DNA of 50,530 nucleotides from Prochlorococcus sp. AG-363-B04 (lineage in GTDB: Bacteria > Cyanobacteriota > Cyanobacteriia > PCC-6307 > Cyanobiaceae), in assembly GCA_003278465.1 (NCBI GenBank), contig QCFC01000014.1, positions 1 through 50,530 of the forward strand, written 5' to 3'. The notes under the pieces are model-generated. The model searched no databases. It saw only the letters and a program-made list of their open reading frames with translations, and was not told the DNA's origin. The translations under genes and the position numbers were made by a program. The number at the start of each line of letters is the position of its first letter. Within the stretch, counting starts at the first letter, position 1. Below are positions 1 to 10,022 of the stretch, piece by piece.

Positions 1-252
1 TTAGTAGGACTTCGCTTGAAAGAGATGATTAGTGCCTATTTCAATGGACAGCCAGCAATTGCACTTAGTCATCATGAGAAACTTCAACCTCTTTTTAAAG
101 CCTTGTTTGCAACAACAAATCCAATACCAATTAAAGCTGCTTTAGAACTCACCGGTTGGCCTGTTGGATCACCTAGAAGTCCATTGATTCCCCTCAATAA
201 CAAGATGAGACATGCACTTTCAGAAACTATAAATGCCCTACGTCAAACGTGA
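1..252 (+). CDS. dapA: 4-hydroxy-tetrahydrodipicolinate synthase, C-terminal end (partial)
   Basis: This is the 3' end of a gene that enters from the left edge; the frame is open from base 1 to the TGA at 250-252. DapA condenses pyruvate with aspartate semialdehyde in the first committed step of lysine and diaminopimelate synthesis, in the cytosol. The visible 83 residues contain the stretch [20 protein letters not shown], which matches the C-terminal helical domain of the family. The catalytic lysine and the TIM barrel lie outside the window. lysC, which supplies the same pathway, is 6 kb downstream. The first Met in the fragment (base 16) is internal and not a start. Confidence 0.9.
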   Translation, partial: LVGLRLKEMISAYFNGQPAIALSHHEKLQPLFKALFATTNPIPIKAALELTGWPVGSPRSPLIPLNNKMRHALSETINALRQT

Positions 253-337
253 CGTTTTGGCTTGTTGATGCCATGGATTTCCTTGGCGAATCATTCAATC
301 AGTTTCCCCATTGTCAGTTTTAATACGTAATTAACCC

Positions 338-2335
338 ATGACTTCTAGCTCCACAACAACCAGAGTAAATACTTCTTCCAGAGAAGTTCAATCTAAGAAG
401 CCTTGCTTGAGAGTGATCCCTTTAGGTGGGCTGCATGAAATTGGCAAGAACACATGTGTTTTTGAATATGGCAAAGACATTATGTTGGTTGATGCCGGAC
501 TTGCATTTCCTAGTGATGGCATGCACGGGGTAAATGTGGTGATGCCTGATACAAGTTATTTACGCGAGAATCAGGATCGTATTAGGGGAATGATTGTTAC
601 TCATGGACATGAAGATCATATTGGAGGAATTTCACATCATCTAAAGAATTTCAATATCCCTGTTATTTATGGCCCTCGTTTGGCAATGTCAATGTTGCAA
701 GGAAAAATGGAGGAAGCTGGGGTTACTGATAGAACTACAATTCAGACGGTTAACCCTCGTGATGTAGTCAAAGTAGGTCAATATTTTTCAGTTGAATTTA
801 TTAGAAATACTCATTCAATGGCTGATAGTTTTTCATTAGCCATAACTACCCCAGAAGGTGTAGTTATTTTTACAGGAGATTTTAAATTTGATCACACTCC
901 AGTTGATGGAGAGCATTTTGATCTTGCAAGACTTGCTCATCATGGAGAACAAGGGGTTTTATGCCTTTTTAGTGACTCTACGAATGCTGAGGTTCCAGGA
1001 TTTTGCCCACCTGAACGGTCTGTATTTCCAAGTTTAGACCGACATATTTCTCAAGCTGAAGGTCGTGTAATTGTTACCACATTTGCGAGTTCCATTCATC
1101 GTGTATCGATGATTTTGGAATTAGCTTTAAAAAATGGGCGAAAAGTTGGTTTATTAGGCCGTTCTATGCTCAATGTAATAGCTAAAGCGAGAGAACTTGG
1201 CTATATGCGGGCTCCAGATGATCTTTTTGTGCCTATTAAACAGATCCGAGATTTACCTGATAGGGAGACACTTTTACTGATGACTGGAAGTCAAGGTGAA
1301 CCACTAGCTGCGCTAAGTCGAATTTCTAGAGGAGAACATCAACATGTTCAAGTAAAGACTAGTGATACCATAATTTTTTCTGCAAGTCCTATTCCTGGCA
1401 ATACTATTTCAGTAGTCAATACGATTGACCGTTTGATGATGCTGGGGGCAAAAGTTATTTATGGAAAATCAGAGGGTATTCATGTATCTGGTCATGGATT
1501 TCAAGAAGATCAAAAGTTAATGCTTGCTTTAACAAAGCCAAAGTTTTTTGTTCCTGTTCATGGTGAACATCGCATGCTTGTTTGTCATAGCAAGAGTGCT
1601 CAGTCGATGGGAATTCCTTCTGAAAATATCCTTATTCTTGATAACGGTGATGTGGTTGAGTTGACAACAGATTCAATTTCTAAGGGTGATGCTGTTAAGG
1701 CTGGCATTGAGCTTTTAGATGCATCTAGAAATGGGATTGTTGATGCAAGAGTTTTAAAAGAGAGACAACAATTAGCAGAAGATGGTGTGGTTACTATTCT
1801 CGCAGCTGTAAGTACAGATGGTGTAATGGTGGCACCACCTAGAGTGAATTTACGAGGTGTTGTTACAACTGCTGATGCACGTAAGATGTCTCATTGGACT
1901 GAACGTGAAATTGGTTGGGTCCTTGAAAATCGATGGAAGCAATTAACTCGTCAAAGTTCCGGTAGAGCTATAGAAGTTGATTGGATGGGTGTCCAGAGAG
2001 AAGTTGAAGTGGGTCTAGCAAGGAGGATGCGTAGAGAGTTACAGGTAGAGCCGCTCATACTGTGTTTGGTACAACCAGCTCCATCTGGTACACCAGCTTA
2101 TAAAGGAAGTTTGGATAATTTAGATCATGAAGATAGATCGACTATTCGAGAGCGTGAAGCCACAAAGAATGGAAGATTAAAGACAACAACTAATTCTGTA
2201 GAAAAGTCTGAAAAGATTAGATCTGCAGCTGACAATCCACAGCAGTTAGATAAATCTGCATTGACTCAAGAAACTGAAGCAAAAGATGAAGTTCCTTCAG
2301 GAAGAACAAGACGTCGTCGTTCAGCAGCAGCTTGA
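338..2335 (+). CDS. rnj: Ribonuclease J (metallo-beta-lactamase/beta-CASP RNase)
   Basis: RNase J is a cytosolic zinc-dependent endo- and 5'-exoribonuclease for mRNA decay and RNA maturation. The 665-residue protein has the metal-binding motif HGHEDH at residues 89-94, the FTGDFKFDH metal-ligand motif further on, and a beta-CASP-like central region ending in PVHGEHRM. Then comes the RNase J C-terminal domain and a Ser/Thr/Lys-rich tail ending in a basic RTRRRR cluster. The tail makes it longer than the usual ~555-residue Bacillus enzyme; low-complexity C-terminal extensions are common in cyanobacterial RNase J. The ATG at 338 starts 85 bases after dapA on the same strand, so the two may be co-transcribed. 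Confidence 0.93.
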   Translation: MTSSSTTTRVNTSSREVQSKKPCLRVIPLGGLHEIGKNTCVFEYGKDIMLVDAGLAFPSDGMHGVNVVMPDTSYLRENQDRIRGMIVTHGHEDHIGGISHHLKNFNIPVIYGPRLAMSMLQGKMEEAGVTDRTTIQTVNPRDVVKVGQYFSVEFIRNTHSMADSFSLAITTPEGVVIFTGDFKFDHTPVDGEHFDLARLAHHGEQGVLCLFSDSTNAEVPGFCPPERSVFPSLDRHISQAEGRVIVTTFASSIHRVSMILELALKNGRKVGLLGRSMLNVIAKARELGYMRAPDDLFVPIKQIRDLPDRETLLLMTGSQGEPLAALSRISRGEHQHVQVKTSDTIIFSASPIPGNTISVVNTIDRLMMLGAKVIYGKSEGIHVSGHGFQEDQKLMLALTKPKFFVPVHGEHRMLVCHSKSAQSMGIPSENILILDNGDVVELTTDSISKGDAVKAGIELLDASRNGIVDARVLKERQQLAEDGVVTILAAVSTDGVMVAPPRVNLRGVVTTADARKMSHWTEREIGWVLENRWKQLTRQSSGRAIEVDWMGVQREVEVGLARRMRRELQVEPLILCLVQPAPSGTPAYKGSLDNLDHEDRSTIREREATKNGRLKTTTNSVEKSEKIRSAADNPQQLDKSALTQETEAKDEVPSGRTRRRRSAAA

Positions 2336-2409
2336 TTAGAGATCAATTTATGATTGAATGATTTTTATATAATTATCTACTTTAATAATATTTTTAGTTA
2401 AGTAATTTT

Positions 2410-3441
2410 TTATTGGGTTTGAAATATCTCTAATGATTCTCTGTCCCATTTAACTTTCCAACCATTAGAGAAGTGTCGAATATTCGGAGGTTTGCCTTTT
2501 TCAATACTTCTACTGATTTCTTCAAGTTGTTTACTTGATAGGCTTGGTAGGTTTGAGTTCCTGAACCAGTAATTTAAGATAGTTGTTCTTGTTGAAAATG
2601 GAATATTAGCTAGTTTTTGCCTAGAAAGTCCTTTTGAATCTTGTAAAGAATTAATAGCTATTTGAGTTAAGTTGTTTTGAGTGTCTTGGTGATGAGCTAA
2701 TCGTTCAGCAAGTGCTGCTATCCGTATACTGCAGCCTGGATGTATTTCTTCTAGAACGCTTAGAACTTTTAGGCGAACTTTATTTCGCTTGTAGCTTGAG
2801 TCTAGGTTTGAAGGGTCAGGCCAAAAAGGAATTGCAAAGTCTGAACAGATAGAGGCTGTATCTTTTCTACTAAAATTCAGCAGAGGTCTAACGAGCTTTA
2901 TTTTTTTATTCGAACAATGATTTTTTAGTGCTCTAGATTTGCGTAAGCTTCCGAGTCCTGGTAAATCACTTCCCCTGGCAAGATTGAGTAGAAGAGTTTC
3001 TGCCCTATCGCTACCAGTATGCCCAGTAAGTACATGAGAACAAAAAATTTTGGATTCAGATTTAGAGATTTTTTCTGTCTGCTCGCATAGCATTTGATAT
3101 CGCCAATTTCTTGCAGATTCTTCGGTCTTCGCTTCTCCTATTTCAGCTTGATTGATATGAAACGGTAAGTGGTGACTTTCACACCATTTTTTTAATGAGG
3201 TGGCAATTTCTTGCGATTGGGTATGCCAGTTGTGGTCACCATGCCAGACGTGTAGTTTCCAGTGATGTAAACGTTGCAGATCCATTAATAATCTGAGCAT
3301 GGACATAGAGTCTTGCCCCCCGGAGACGGCTAGAAGTAGGCAAGCACCTTGAGGAAGGAGGTTTGGTTCTATAAGAAGATGTTTATGGAGACTGTAATGC
3401 CAGTGACTCCAGTCTTTTTTATTTCGGGTTGATTGAGTCAT
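2410..3441 (-). CDS. tilS: tRNA(Ile)-lysidine synthase
   Basis: TilS converts the wobble cytidine of tRNA-Ile(CAU) to lysidine with ATP and lysine, so that the tRNA reads AUA codons. The N-terminal half has the PP-loop ATP-pyrophosphatase motif SGGQDSM and the later TGHTGSDRAETLLLNLARGS segment typical of the family. The C-terminal part is divergent. I start it at the ATG at 3441 (MTQSTRN). A GTG at 3462 in the same frame would add seven residues, and the GGAGG in that stretch could be the ribosome site for the ATG. It is divergent from ycf23, with 86 bases between the chosen starts, and convergent with rnj. Confidence 0.9.
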   Translation of the reverse strand: MTQSTRNKKDWSHWHYSLHKHLLIEPNLLPQGACLLLAVSGGQDSMSMLRLLMDLQRLHHWKLHVWHGDHNWHTQSQEIATSLKKWCESHHLPFHINQAEIGEAKTEESARNWRYQMLCEQTEKISKSESKIFCSHVLTGHTGSDRAETLLLNLARGSDLPGLGSLRKSRALKNHCSNKKIKLVRPLLNFSRKDTASICSDFAIPFWPDPSNLDSSYKRNKVRLKVLSVLEEIHPGCSIRIAALAERLAHHQDTQNNLTQIAINSLQDSKGLSRQKLANIPFSTRTTILNYWFRNSNLPSLSSKQLEEISRSIEKGKPPNIRHFSNGWKVKWDRESLEIFQTQ

Positions 3442-3527
3442 ATGAGCTTTGTTATCCTCCACCTTTCTTTAGTTTGCAGGATTTTGTTAGAACTAATGAG
3501 AGAATCCTTTCATCTCTTGTTGTTTAC

Positions 3528-4301
3528 ATGACTCGTTTACGTCATTTGTCTGCTTCATTACAGCAAAGTCTTACTGACTCTTGTTTGCTGAAGGTAATCG
3601 CCGGACTGAATAATTTTGATGCTTCTTCAGTTCATCGAGTTGCTCTTGCCGCGGATTCAGGCGGTGCAGATCTGTTGGATATAGCCTGTGATCCAGCTTT
3701 GATAAGTGTTGCTAGGAAATCTTGCAATTTACCAATTTGTGTAAGTGCTGTTGATCCTTATCTTTTTCCCGCAGCAATTTCTGCAGGTGCAGACATGATT
3801 GAAATTGGTAATTTTGATTCTTTTTATCCTGAAGGCAGAATTTTTGATGCGGAGGAAGTCCTTTCCTTAAGTAGAGCCACTAGGAATCTCTTACCTGAGA
3901 CTGTTTTATCTGTCACAGTTCCTCATGTTTTGCCTCTTGATCAACAGGCACAATTGGCATTGGATTTAGCTGCTACTGATGTTGATTTGATACAGACCGA
4001 GGGTGGGACTAGTTCTAGGCCACTTACTTCAGGTGCTCAGGGATTAATAGAAAAGGCAACACCTGCTTTGGCAGCTGCTTACGAAATTAGTAAGGCAATT
4101 AGTTTATCTGGATTCAGTATTCCAATTCTTTGTTCATCAGGGTTGTCTGATGTCACAGCACCTATGGCAATAGCTGCAGGGGCTTCGGGAGTCGGGATAG
4201 GTTCTGCCGTTAATAGGTTGGAAGATGAAGTTGCTATGGTCGCTGTGGTTAAGCGTGTTAGAGAAGCATTGGTAAATAAATCTAGAATTCCAATCAAATA
4301 G
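3528..4301 (+). CDS. ycf23: Ycf23 / DUF561 family protein, predicted TIM barrel
   Basis: This belongs to the DUF561 (Ycf23) family, conserved in cyanobacteria and in some red-lineage plastid genomes; its biochemical function is unknown. The Gly/Ala-rich alternating pattern, including VALAADSGGADLLDIA and the C-terminal GASGVGIGSAVNRL phosphate-loop-like segment, suggests a TIM-barrel fold. I use the ATG at 3528 (MTRLRHLS), giving 257 residues. The frame is open back to 3429, but that extension overlaps tilS and is not conserved-looking. It lies 85 bases before uvrB on the same strand. No catalytic residues can be assigned. Confidence 0.85.
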   Translation: MTRLRHLSASLQQSLTDSCLLKVIAGLNNFDASSVHRVALAADSGGADLLDIACDPALISVARKSCNLPICVSAVDPYLFPAAISAGADMIEIGNFDSFYPEGRIFDAEEVLSLSRATRNLLPETVLSVTVPHVLPLDQQAQLALDLAATDVDLIQTEGGTSSRPLTSGAQGLIEKATPALAAAYEISKAISLSGFSIPILCSSGLSDVTAPMAIAAGASGVGIGSAVNRLEDEVAMVAVVKRVREALVNKSRIPIK

Positions 4302-4386
4302 AATCTTGAGACATTTGTAGAATTTAAATCTTTTACTTTTGGTCATTCCTTTTAATATTTTTGAAATCTATCACTTGGCTTGATGA

Positions 4387-6432
4387 ATGACTAAATATTA
4401 TCTAAAAGCACCTTATAAACCCCAAGGTGATCAACCAAAAGCCATTGCACAATTAGTGGCTGGAGTAAATGGAGGTAAGCAATACCAGACTCTTCTAGGT
4501 GCGACAGGGACAGGGAAAACATTTACTATTGCAAATGTTATCGCTCAAACATCAAGGCCAACATTGGTCTTGGCACATAATAAGACCCTTGCTGCGCAAT
4601 TATGTAATGAGTTAAGAGAATTTTTTCCTCGCAATGCTGTTGAATACTTTATATCTTATTATGATTATTATCAGCCAGAAGCATATGTACCTGTAAGTGA
4701 TACCTATATTGCAAAGACGGCTTCAGTTAATGAAGAGATTGATATGTTAAGACACTCAGCTACTCGATCATTATTTGAGCGTAAAGATGTTATCGTTGTA
4801 GCCTCTATTAGTTGTATTTATGGTCTGGGGATACCAAGTGAATACCTGAAGGCTGCTGTGAAATTTAGGGTTGGGGAAAGTATTAATTTAAGGAGTACAT
4901 TAAGAGATCTAGTGAATAATCAATATAGTCGAAATGATATTCAGATTGCACGAGGATATTTTCGTCTTAAGGGAGATGTATTGGAAATAGGTCCAGCTTA
5001 TGAAGATCGTTTGGTTCGAATAGAATTTTTTGGCGATGAAGTAGATTCTATTCAATATTTAGATCCAATAACAGGCTCTGTTCTTAAGAAATTAGCTTCA
5101 ATTAATATTTATCCTGCGAAACATTTTGTTACTCCTAAAGATCGTTTAAGTTTGGCGATAAATGCTATTAAAAATGAGTTAATTGATCGATTAGAAGTTC
5201 TCAATACTCAAGGTAGATTGCTAGAGGCTCAGCGACTTGAACAGCGTACTAAATATGATCTAGAGATGCTAAGAGAAGTAGGCTATTGCAATGGTGTTGA
5301 AAATTATGCGCGCCATCTTTCTGGTCGACCTGAAGGAACACCTCCAGAGTGTTTAATTGATTATTTTCCGAACGACTGGTTACTGGTTGTAGATGAAAGT
5401 CATGTAACATGTTCTCAGTTGCAAGCCATGTATAATGGTGATCAATCGCGAAAAAAAGTCTTAATTGAACATGGTTTTAGATTGCCTAGCGCTGCTGATA
5501 ATAGACCATTAAAAAGTGATGAATTTTGGTCTAAAGCAAAACAAACAGTTTTTATAAGTGCAACACCAGGGGATTGGGAGTTAGAAAAAAGTAAGGAAGA
5601 TATAGCTGAACAAGTGATTAGGCCGACTGGGGTTTTGGATCCTTTGGTTGAGGTTCGACCTACAGGGGGTCAGGTTGACGATTTATTAGGCGAGATCAAT
5701 ATTAGATCAAAAAAGAATCAGCGTGTTTTGATTACAACTTTGACAAAGAGGATGGCAGAAGATTTAACAGATTATCTTTCAGAAAATAATGTTCGTGTAC
5801 GATATTTGCATTCTGAAATTCACTCTATAGAAAGAATTGAAATAATTCAGGATCTTAGATTAGGTGAATATGATGTTCTTGTAGGTGTTAATCTTTTAAG
5901 GGAGGGATTAGATCTGCCAGAAGTTTCTTTAGTTGTTATTTTAGATGCAGATAAAGAAGGTTTTTTAAGGGCATATCGGTCTCTTATTCAGACGATAGGA
6001 AGAGCCGCAAGGCATATTGAAGGTCTTGCAATTTTGTATGCAGATAACTTAACAGATTCAATGAAAAGGGCTATTGAGGAGACACAAAGACGTAGATTTA
6101 TTCAAGATGAATATAATAGAGTTCATTCAATACAGCCTAAACCAGCGGGTAAGAAATCTGCCAATTCTATTCTTAATTTTTTGGAAATTTCCAGGCGTCT
6201 GCAAGCAGAGACTACTGCTAATGAAGATTTATATTTGATTGCAGAAGATGCTATTAAATCTATTAAAGATGACTCAATATCAGGAATCTCATTGGAAGCT
6301 CTACCTGAAATTGTTAATGAGTTGGAACACAAAATGAAGGCAGCAGCAAAAGAACTTGATTTTGAAAAGGCAGCAAAATTAAGAGATCGTATTCAGCAAT
6401 TAAGAGCCAGGATGAGCCGCAACCTTGCATGA
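4387..6432 (+). CDS. uvrB: Excinuclease ABC subunit B
   Basis: UvrB is the damage-verifying helicase subunit of nucleotide excision repair. It loads with UvrA and recruits UvrC for dual incision. The 681-residue protein has the Walker A motif GATGTGKT at 38-45 and the beta-hairpin [12 protein letters not shown] at 91-102, which inserts between DNA strands. The DEAD-like box DESHVT lies near residue 336, and helicase motifs with QTIGRAARH follow. A C-terminal UVR coiled-coil domain (about 643-675) contacts UvrC. Its length is normal. It ends 24 bases from the convergent lysC stop, with no strong terminator visible between them. Confidence 0.97.
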   Translation: MTKYYLKAPYKPQGDQPKAIAQLVAGVNGGKQYQTLLGATGTGKTFTIANVIAQTSRPTLVLAHNKTLAAQLCNELREFFPRNAVEYFISYYDYYQPEAYVPVSDTYIAKTASVNEEIDMLRHSATRSLFERKDVIVVASISCIYGLGIPSEYLKAAVKFRVGESINLRSTLRDLVNNQYSRNDIQIARGYFRLKGDVLEIGPAYEDRLVRIEFFGDEVDSIQYLDPITGSVLKKLASINIYPAKHFVTPKDRLSLAINAIKNELIDRLEVLNTQGRLLEAQRLEQRTKYDLEMLREVGYCNGVENYARHLSGRPEGTPPECLIDYFPNDWLLVVDESHVTCSQLQAMYNGDQSRKKVLIEHGFRLPSAADNRPLKSDEFWSKAKQTVFISATPGDWELEKSKEDIAEQVIRPTGVLDPLVEVRPTGGQVDDLLGEINIRSKKNQRVLITTLTKRMAEDLTDYLSENNVRVRYLHSEIHSIERIEIIQDLRLGEYDVLVGVNLLREGLDLPEVSLVVILDADKEGFLRAYRSLIQTIGRAARHIEGLAILYADNLTDSMKRAIEETQRRRFIQDEYNRVHSIQPKPAGKKSANSILNFLEISRRLQAETTANEDLYLIAEDAIKSIKDDSISGISLEALPEIVNELEHKMKAAAKELDFEKAAKLRDRIQQLRARMSRNLA

Positions 6433-6456
6433 AGATTGCTTTATAGAATTATCTTT

Positions 6457-8232
6457 TCAAACTTGTTTTTGTTGTTGTTTTTCAAGTCCAAACTCTTTGT
6501 GAATTGCTCTCACTGCTGACATGCCATTAGCTTCTGCTACGACACAGCTTGTTCTTATTTCACTTGTGGCAATCATTGAAATGTTAATTCCTGCATTGGC
6601 TAAAGCTCGAAATATGCGTCCGGCTGTCCCTGGTGTGGCAGGCATTCCGGCTCCAACAGCACTTACCCGAGCAATTGCTGGCCCATCTTCTAAATAGGCA
6701 CCTGGCCATTGAGCTAAGAGTGGCCCTAATGCAATATCGGCTTGTTTTCTATCTTCTTTTTTAAGTGTGAAGCTAATATCTCTACTACCGTCTGAATGTT
6801 GTCTTTCAGATTGAACTATTGTATCCAGGCTAATACTAGCTTCTGCCATGGCTGTGCATAAATATGCAGCTGTTCCTGGCTTGTCAGGTATTTTTTTAAC
6901 ACTTAGTTGCGCTTGATGTTTATCCAATGCAATTCCACGAACTTCGGGTTTATTGGTTTCAGAAATGATTGGGTTAATAGAGATGTGATTGTCATTAATT
7001 TCAAATGTTTCAGTTACTGCTCTAAGAGCTTTGTTACCTAGTGATTGTTCAATCACGCAACTCACTTTTACTTCGCTAGTTGCAATGAGTCGGAGATTTA
7101 CTCCAGCTCTAGAAAGTGAATTAAATAAGCCTGCAGCAATCCCTGGTCGCCCCATTATTCCAGCACCGCTAATACTTAATTTTGTCATGCCACTTTCGGC
7201 TGATAGTTGACCTCCTACATTGCTTAGAAACTTTTCGCAGAGTATTTTCGCTCTATTTAGTTCTTCATCAGCTACGGTAAAGGTAATGTCATTGCTGTTT
7301 CCTTCATGAGTTGATTGAATGATTAAATCGACATTTACGTTATCTTTAGAGAGAATTTCGAAAAGTTGAGCTGCAATCCCAGGTTGGTCTGGGACATGAG
7401 ATAAAGCTAATACTCCTTGCTTTTCTATTAATTCAACTCCATCGACTGGTCGATTGAGTTCTAGCCCTTCTTTTTTTAATGGTCTTTCTCCTTGACTGGT
7501 CAGAGTGGTCCCAGGGTTTTGTGTCCAGCTAGATCTGACAACCATTGTCACTCCATAGTTTCTTGCAATCTCTACTGCTCTTGGATGTAGTACTGCAGCT
7601 CCAAGACTGGCTAACTCAAGCATTTCATCACAACTGATTTCTTGCATTAGTTGTGCTTCAGGAACGTTCCGAGGATCAGTGGTGAGAACTCCAGGGACAT
7701 CTGTGTAGATTTCGCAAGTATCTGCACCAAGCGCCGCTGCGAGAGCGACTCCAGAAGTGTCCGAACCTCCTCTGCCAAGAGTTGTTATCTCTGATGTACC
7801 GCCACTACTGAGGCTCGTTCCTTGAAAACCAGCCACGACAACGACTTGGCCTTCTTCTAGAAGATTTCTTAGTCTCTCTGTTCGAATTTCTAAAATTCTG
7901 GCCTTGCCATGGGCTGATTCAGTCACAATGCCAACTTGGGCACCCGTCATTGAGATTGCTTGTATCCCAAGTTCATGCAATGCCATTGTTAGCAAGGCGA
8001 TGGAAACTTGCTCTCCTGTGGAGAGCAACATGTCCATTTCCCTTTGAGGAGGGTTTCCGCTTATTGACTGAGCAAGAGCAGTTAATTGATCAGTTGTGTC
8101 TCCCATTGCAGAAACAACAATTACAAGATCATTCCCAAGCTCTTTGCTGGCGCTAATTCGCTTGGCTACAGCTTTAATGCGCTCTACGTTTCCGACGGAC
8201 GTACCGCCGAATTTTTGAACCAATAATGCCAT
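6457..8232 (-). CDS. lysC: Aspartate kinase with four ACT domains
   Basis: Aspartokinase phosphorylates aspartate at the head of lysine, threonine and methionine synthesis. The kinase signature KFGGTSVG is at residues 7-14. The catalytic domain fills about the first 250 residues. The remaining ~340 residues contain four ACT repeats in two similar pairs, recognisable by repeated GIAAGLF/GTAGRIF and LIATSE/MIATSE blocks. This four-ACT, roughly 590-residue architecture is characteristic of cyanobacterial aspartokinases and implies feedback control by lysine and/or threonine (family knowledge). The start is the ATG at 8232. holA lies 29 bases upstream on the same strand, so a two-gene holA-lysC operon is likely. 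Confidence 0.96.
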   Translation of the reverse strand: MALLVQKFGGTSVGNVERIKAVAKRISASKELGNDLVIVVSAMGDTTDQLTALAQSISGNPPQREMDMLLSTGEQVSIALLTMALHELGIQAISMTGAQVGIVTESAHGKARILEIRTERLRNLLEEGQVVVVAGFQGTSLSSGGTSEITTLGRGGSDTSGVALAAALGADTCEIYTDVPGVLTTDPRNVPEAQLMQEISCDEMLELASLGAAVLHPRAVEIARNYGVTMVVRSSWTQNPGTTLTSQGERPLKKEGLELNRPVDGVELIEKQGVLALSHVPDQPGIAAQLFEILSKDNVNVDLIIQSTHEGNSNDITFTVADEELNRAKILCEKFLSNVGGQLSAESGMTKLSISGAGIMGRPGIAAGLFNSLSRAGVNLRLIATSEVKVSCVIEQSLGNKALRAVTETFEINDNHISINPIISETNKPEVRGIALDKHQAQLSVKKIPDKPGTAAYLCTAMAEASISLDTIVQSERQHSDGSRDISFTLKKEDRKQADIALGPLLAQWPGAYLEDGPAIARVSAVGAGMPATPGTAGRIFRALANAGINISMIATSEIRTSCVVAEANGMSAVRAIHKEFGLEKQQQKQV

Positions 8233-8261
8233 CCATGCCTAAGAAGTATTAATTGATTATT

Positions 8262-9290
8262 TCAGTGCATCGATCCAAATGATGCATTCATGATCAGACC
8301 TTCTCGAAAAGCAGCTTTTGGTTCTATCCCTCTCTTTAGTGAGACTTCCACTTCTAGCAATTGATCTAGTAATTTGAGAAAACGCTGTGGAGGTCTACGA
8401 TTTACTTGTTTTCTCATGATGTAAATACGCTTTGGATTACTTATTCCGGCTGCTTTGGCAATTACACCAACATCTTTTTCTCCCTTTTGCTCTAAAAGAC
8501 TTACCCATAACCATCCTCTTATTTGACTAGTAAGTCCAGCTAAGATACGAAGTGCAGGCTCTCCTGCATCTAGCAAGATATCTAGTTGGGTGATAACCTC
8601 ACTAATATTTTGTTCTAAAATCGAATTACTAATTTGAAATATATTTGTTGTTTTTCCTTCAATAAGTGCGTTAATATTTTTTGTTGTTATGAGTATTGAA
8701 TTCTTTGCTGGATTCGAATCAATTTGGTTTGTTTCTGCATGAATAGCTAATTTTTGTAATTCGCTTCTTAAGCGTGTACTATCACTCCCAATGGCATTGA
8801 CTAGATAAGAAATAGCATTTTTTTCTATTTGAATCCCTAATTCCTGAGCAGTTCTCTCAACTAGTTTTTTTAAGCCTTCATGGTCCCATATTGCTGGCAA
8901 AATATATTTTTTTTCTGTTGCTTGTTTAATATTAATTAATTTTTGTATGGCTTTTGTAGTTTTTAGACGGCCATCAGGTTTGTTTGTATTTTTAAGCACT
9001 AGATGGTTATTTTTGGGAATCATTTCAAGGATGCTTTCAAAACGTTCTATTAGTTCTTTAGGACAGTTGTTGCAAAATGGACTTTGTCCTAATACAACCA
9101 TCCGTCCTCCATTACCAAAGGGTGCTGTAAGTATTTCTTCTAGTGCCTGTTTTGCTTGATTTGTTTCAGAACCATTCAGTCTAGTAACATTAAAATCTTT
9201 CCATTGTGGATTAACAATGGATCCGATTAATTGCTCTATAGCTTGGTTGCAAGCTGCAACATCGTCACCCCAAATCAGATGAATTGGCAT
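8262..9290 (-). CDS. holA: DNA polymerase III delta subunit
   Basis: The delta subunit opens the beta sliding clamp inside the clamp-loader complex. The 342-residue length matches the family (about 340). The N-terminal beta-strand start MPIHLIWGDD, the following helix, and the C-terminal helical segment with LLDAGEPALRILAGLTSQIRG fit the HolA layout. As expected for delta there is no working Walker A motif. Sequence conservation in this family is weak, so the call rests on overall pattern, length and the usual cyanobacterial position next to lysC. The start is the ATG at 9290, 37 bases from the divergent cobH start. Confidence 0.85.
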   Translation of the reverse strand: MPIHLIWGDDVAACNQAIEQLIGSIVNPQWKDFNVTRLNGSETNQAKQALEEILTAPFGNGGRMVVLGQSPFCNNCPKELIERFESILEMIPKNNHLVLKNTNKPDGRLKTTKAIQKLINIKQATEKKYILPAIWDHEGLKKLVERTAQELGIQIEKNAISYLVNAIGSDSTRLRSELQKLAIHAETNQIDSNPAKNSILITTKNINALIEGKTTNIFQISNSILEQNISEVITQLDILLDAGEPALRILAGLTSQIRGWLWVSLLEQKGEKDVGVIAKAAGISNPKRIYIMRKQVNRRPPQRFLKLLDQLLEVEVSLKRGIEPKAAFREGLIMNASFGSMH

Positions 9291-9327
9291 TGCAATAGAG
9301 CAAGATTACAAATTTAATCATGACTTA

Positions 9328-9984
9328 ATGAATTCTGAGCAAGTACATCAATTTGAAAATCCTGACCATCCGATTTTTCATGAGAGTATTAGTTTTATTC
9401 GTAGCCATTTAGGAAAAACACAATTAGGGCCATTAGAGCAGGCTGTTTTAGAACGTTTGATTCATAGCAGTGGTGATTTTAGCCTTAAGTCTTTGTTGAG
9501 TTTTAGCTCAGATGCTTGCAGTTTTGGTTTGACTGCTTTGAAAAATGGAGCGCCAATTTTAGTTGATACTTCTATGGCATTAGCTGCTGTGAGTCCTATG
9601 GCTAGTCGCACTTTAAATCCAACTGTGAAAACTATTCTTGATTGGGCTCCCAAGCAGATACCAGTGGGTTCTACAAGAACAGCTTTGGGTATGGAACAAG
9701 CATGGATTGATTTTTCTAATAAATACACATTAAATCAATCACCAGTTGTCTTGATTGGAAGTTCTCCAACAGCATTAGTTTCATTATTGAAGTTAGTCGA
9801 ATCTGGCGCACCCGCTCCAAGTTTGATTATTGGAATGCCAGTTGGCTTTATTGGTGTGGAGCAGAGTAAGAAGCAATTAGCTGCTAGTGGGTTGCCTTAT
9901 ATCCTTTTAAAAGGAAGTCGTGGCGGAGCAGGCTTAGCTGCTGCAACTGTAAATTCATTATTAAAGGCCGCTATGTTTCACTGA
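9328..9984 (+). CDS. cobH: Precorrin-8X methylmutase
   Basis: CobH/CbiC moves the methyl group from C-11 to C-12 in precorrin-8X (or its cobalt form) to give hydrogenobyrinate or cobyrinate during corrin-ring synthesis for (pseudo)cobalamin. The 218-residue protein has the RLIHSSGDF segment with the catalytic histidine. It also has the family's GAPILVDTSMALAAV, the PVVLIGSSPTAL block and the closing PYILLKGSRGGAGLAAATVNSLL. Length is close to the usual ~210. It starts with ATG at 9328, divergent from holA, and converges on mutS with 38 bases between stops. No other corrin genes are in the window. Confidence 0.93.
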   Translation: MNSEQVHQFENPDHPIFHESISFIRSHLGKTQLGPLEQAVLERLIHSSGDFSLKSLLSFSSDACSFGLTALKNGAPILVDTSMALAAVSPMASRTLNPTVKTILDWAPKQIPVGSTRTALGMEQAWIDFSNKYTLNQSPVVLIGSSPTALVSLLKLVESGAPAPSLIIGMPVGFIGVEQSKKQLAASGLPYILLKGSRGGAGLAAATVNSLLKAAMFH

Positions 9985-10022
9985 AGTCAAAAGATTTCAT
10001 TTAAGCAAAATAATCTTAATTT

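Noticed and set aside
3429-3527. Upstream extension of ycf23
   Set aside because: It overlaps the tilS start on the other strand and does not resemble the family; the ATG at 3528 fits better.
9462-9728. 88-codon minus-strand frame
   Set aside because: Antisense shadow of cobH.
9985-10022. AAGATT...AATCTT as a shared terminator of cobH and mutS
   Set aside because: Six-base AT-rich arms with a long loop; too weak to support.
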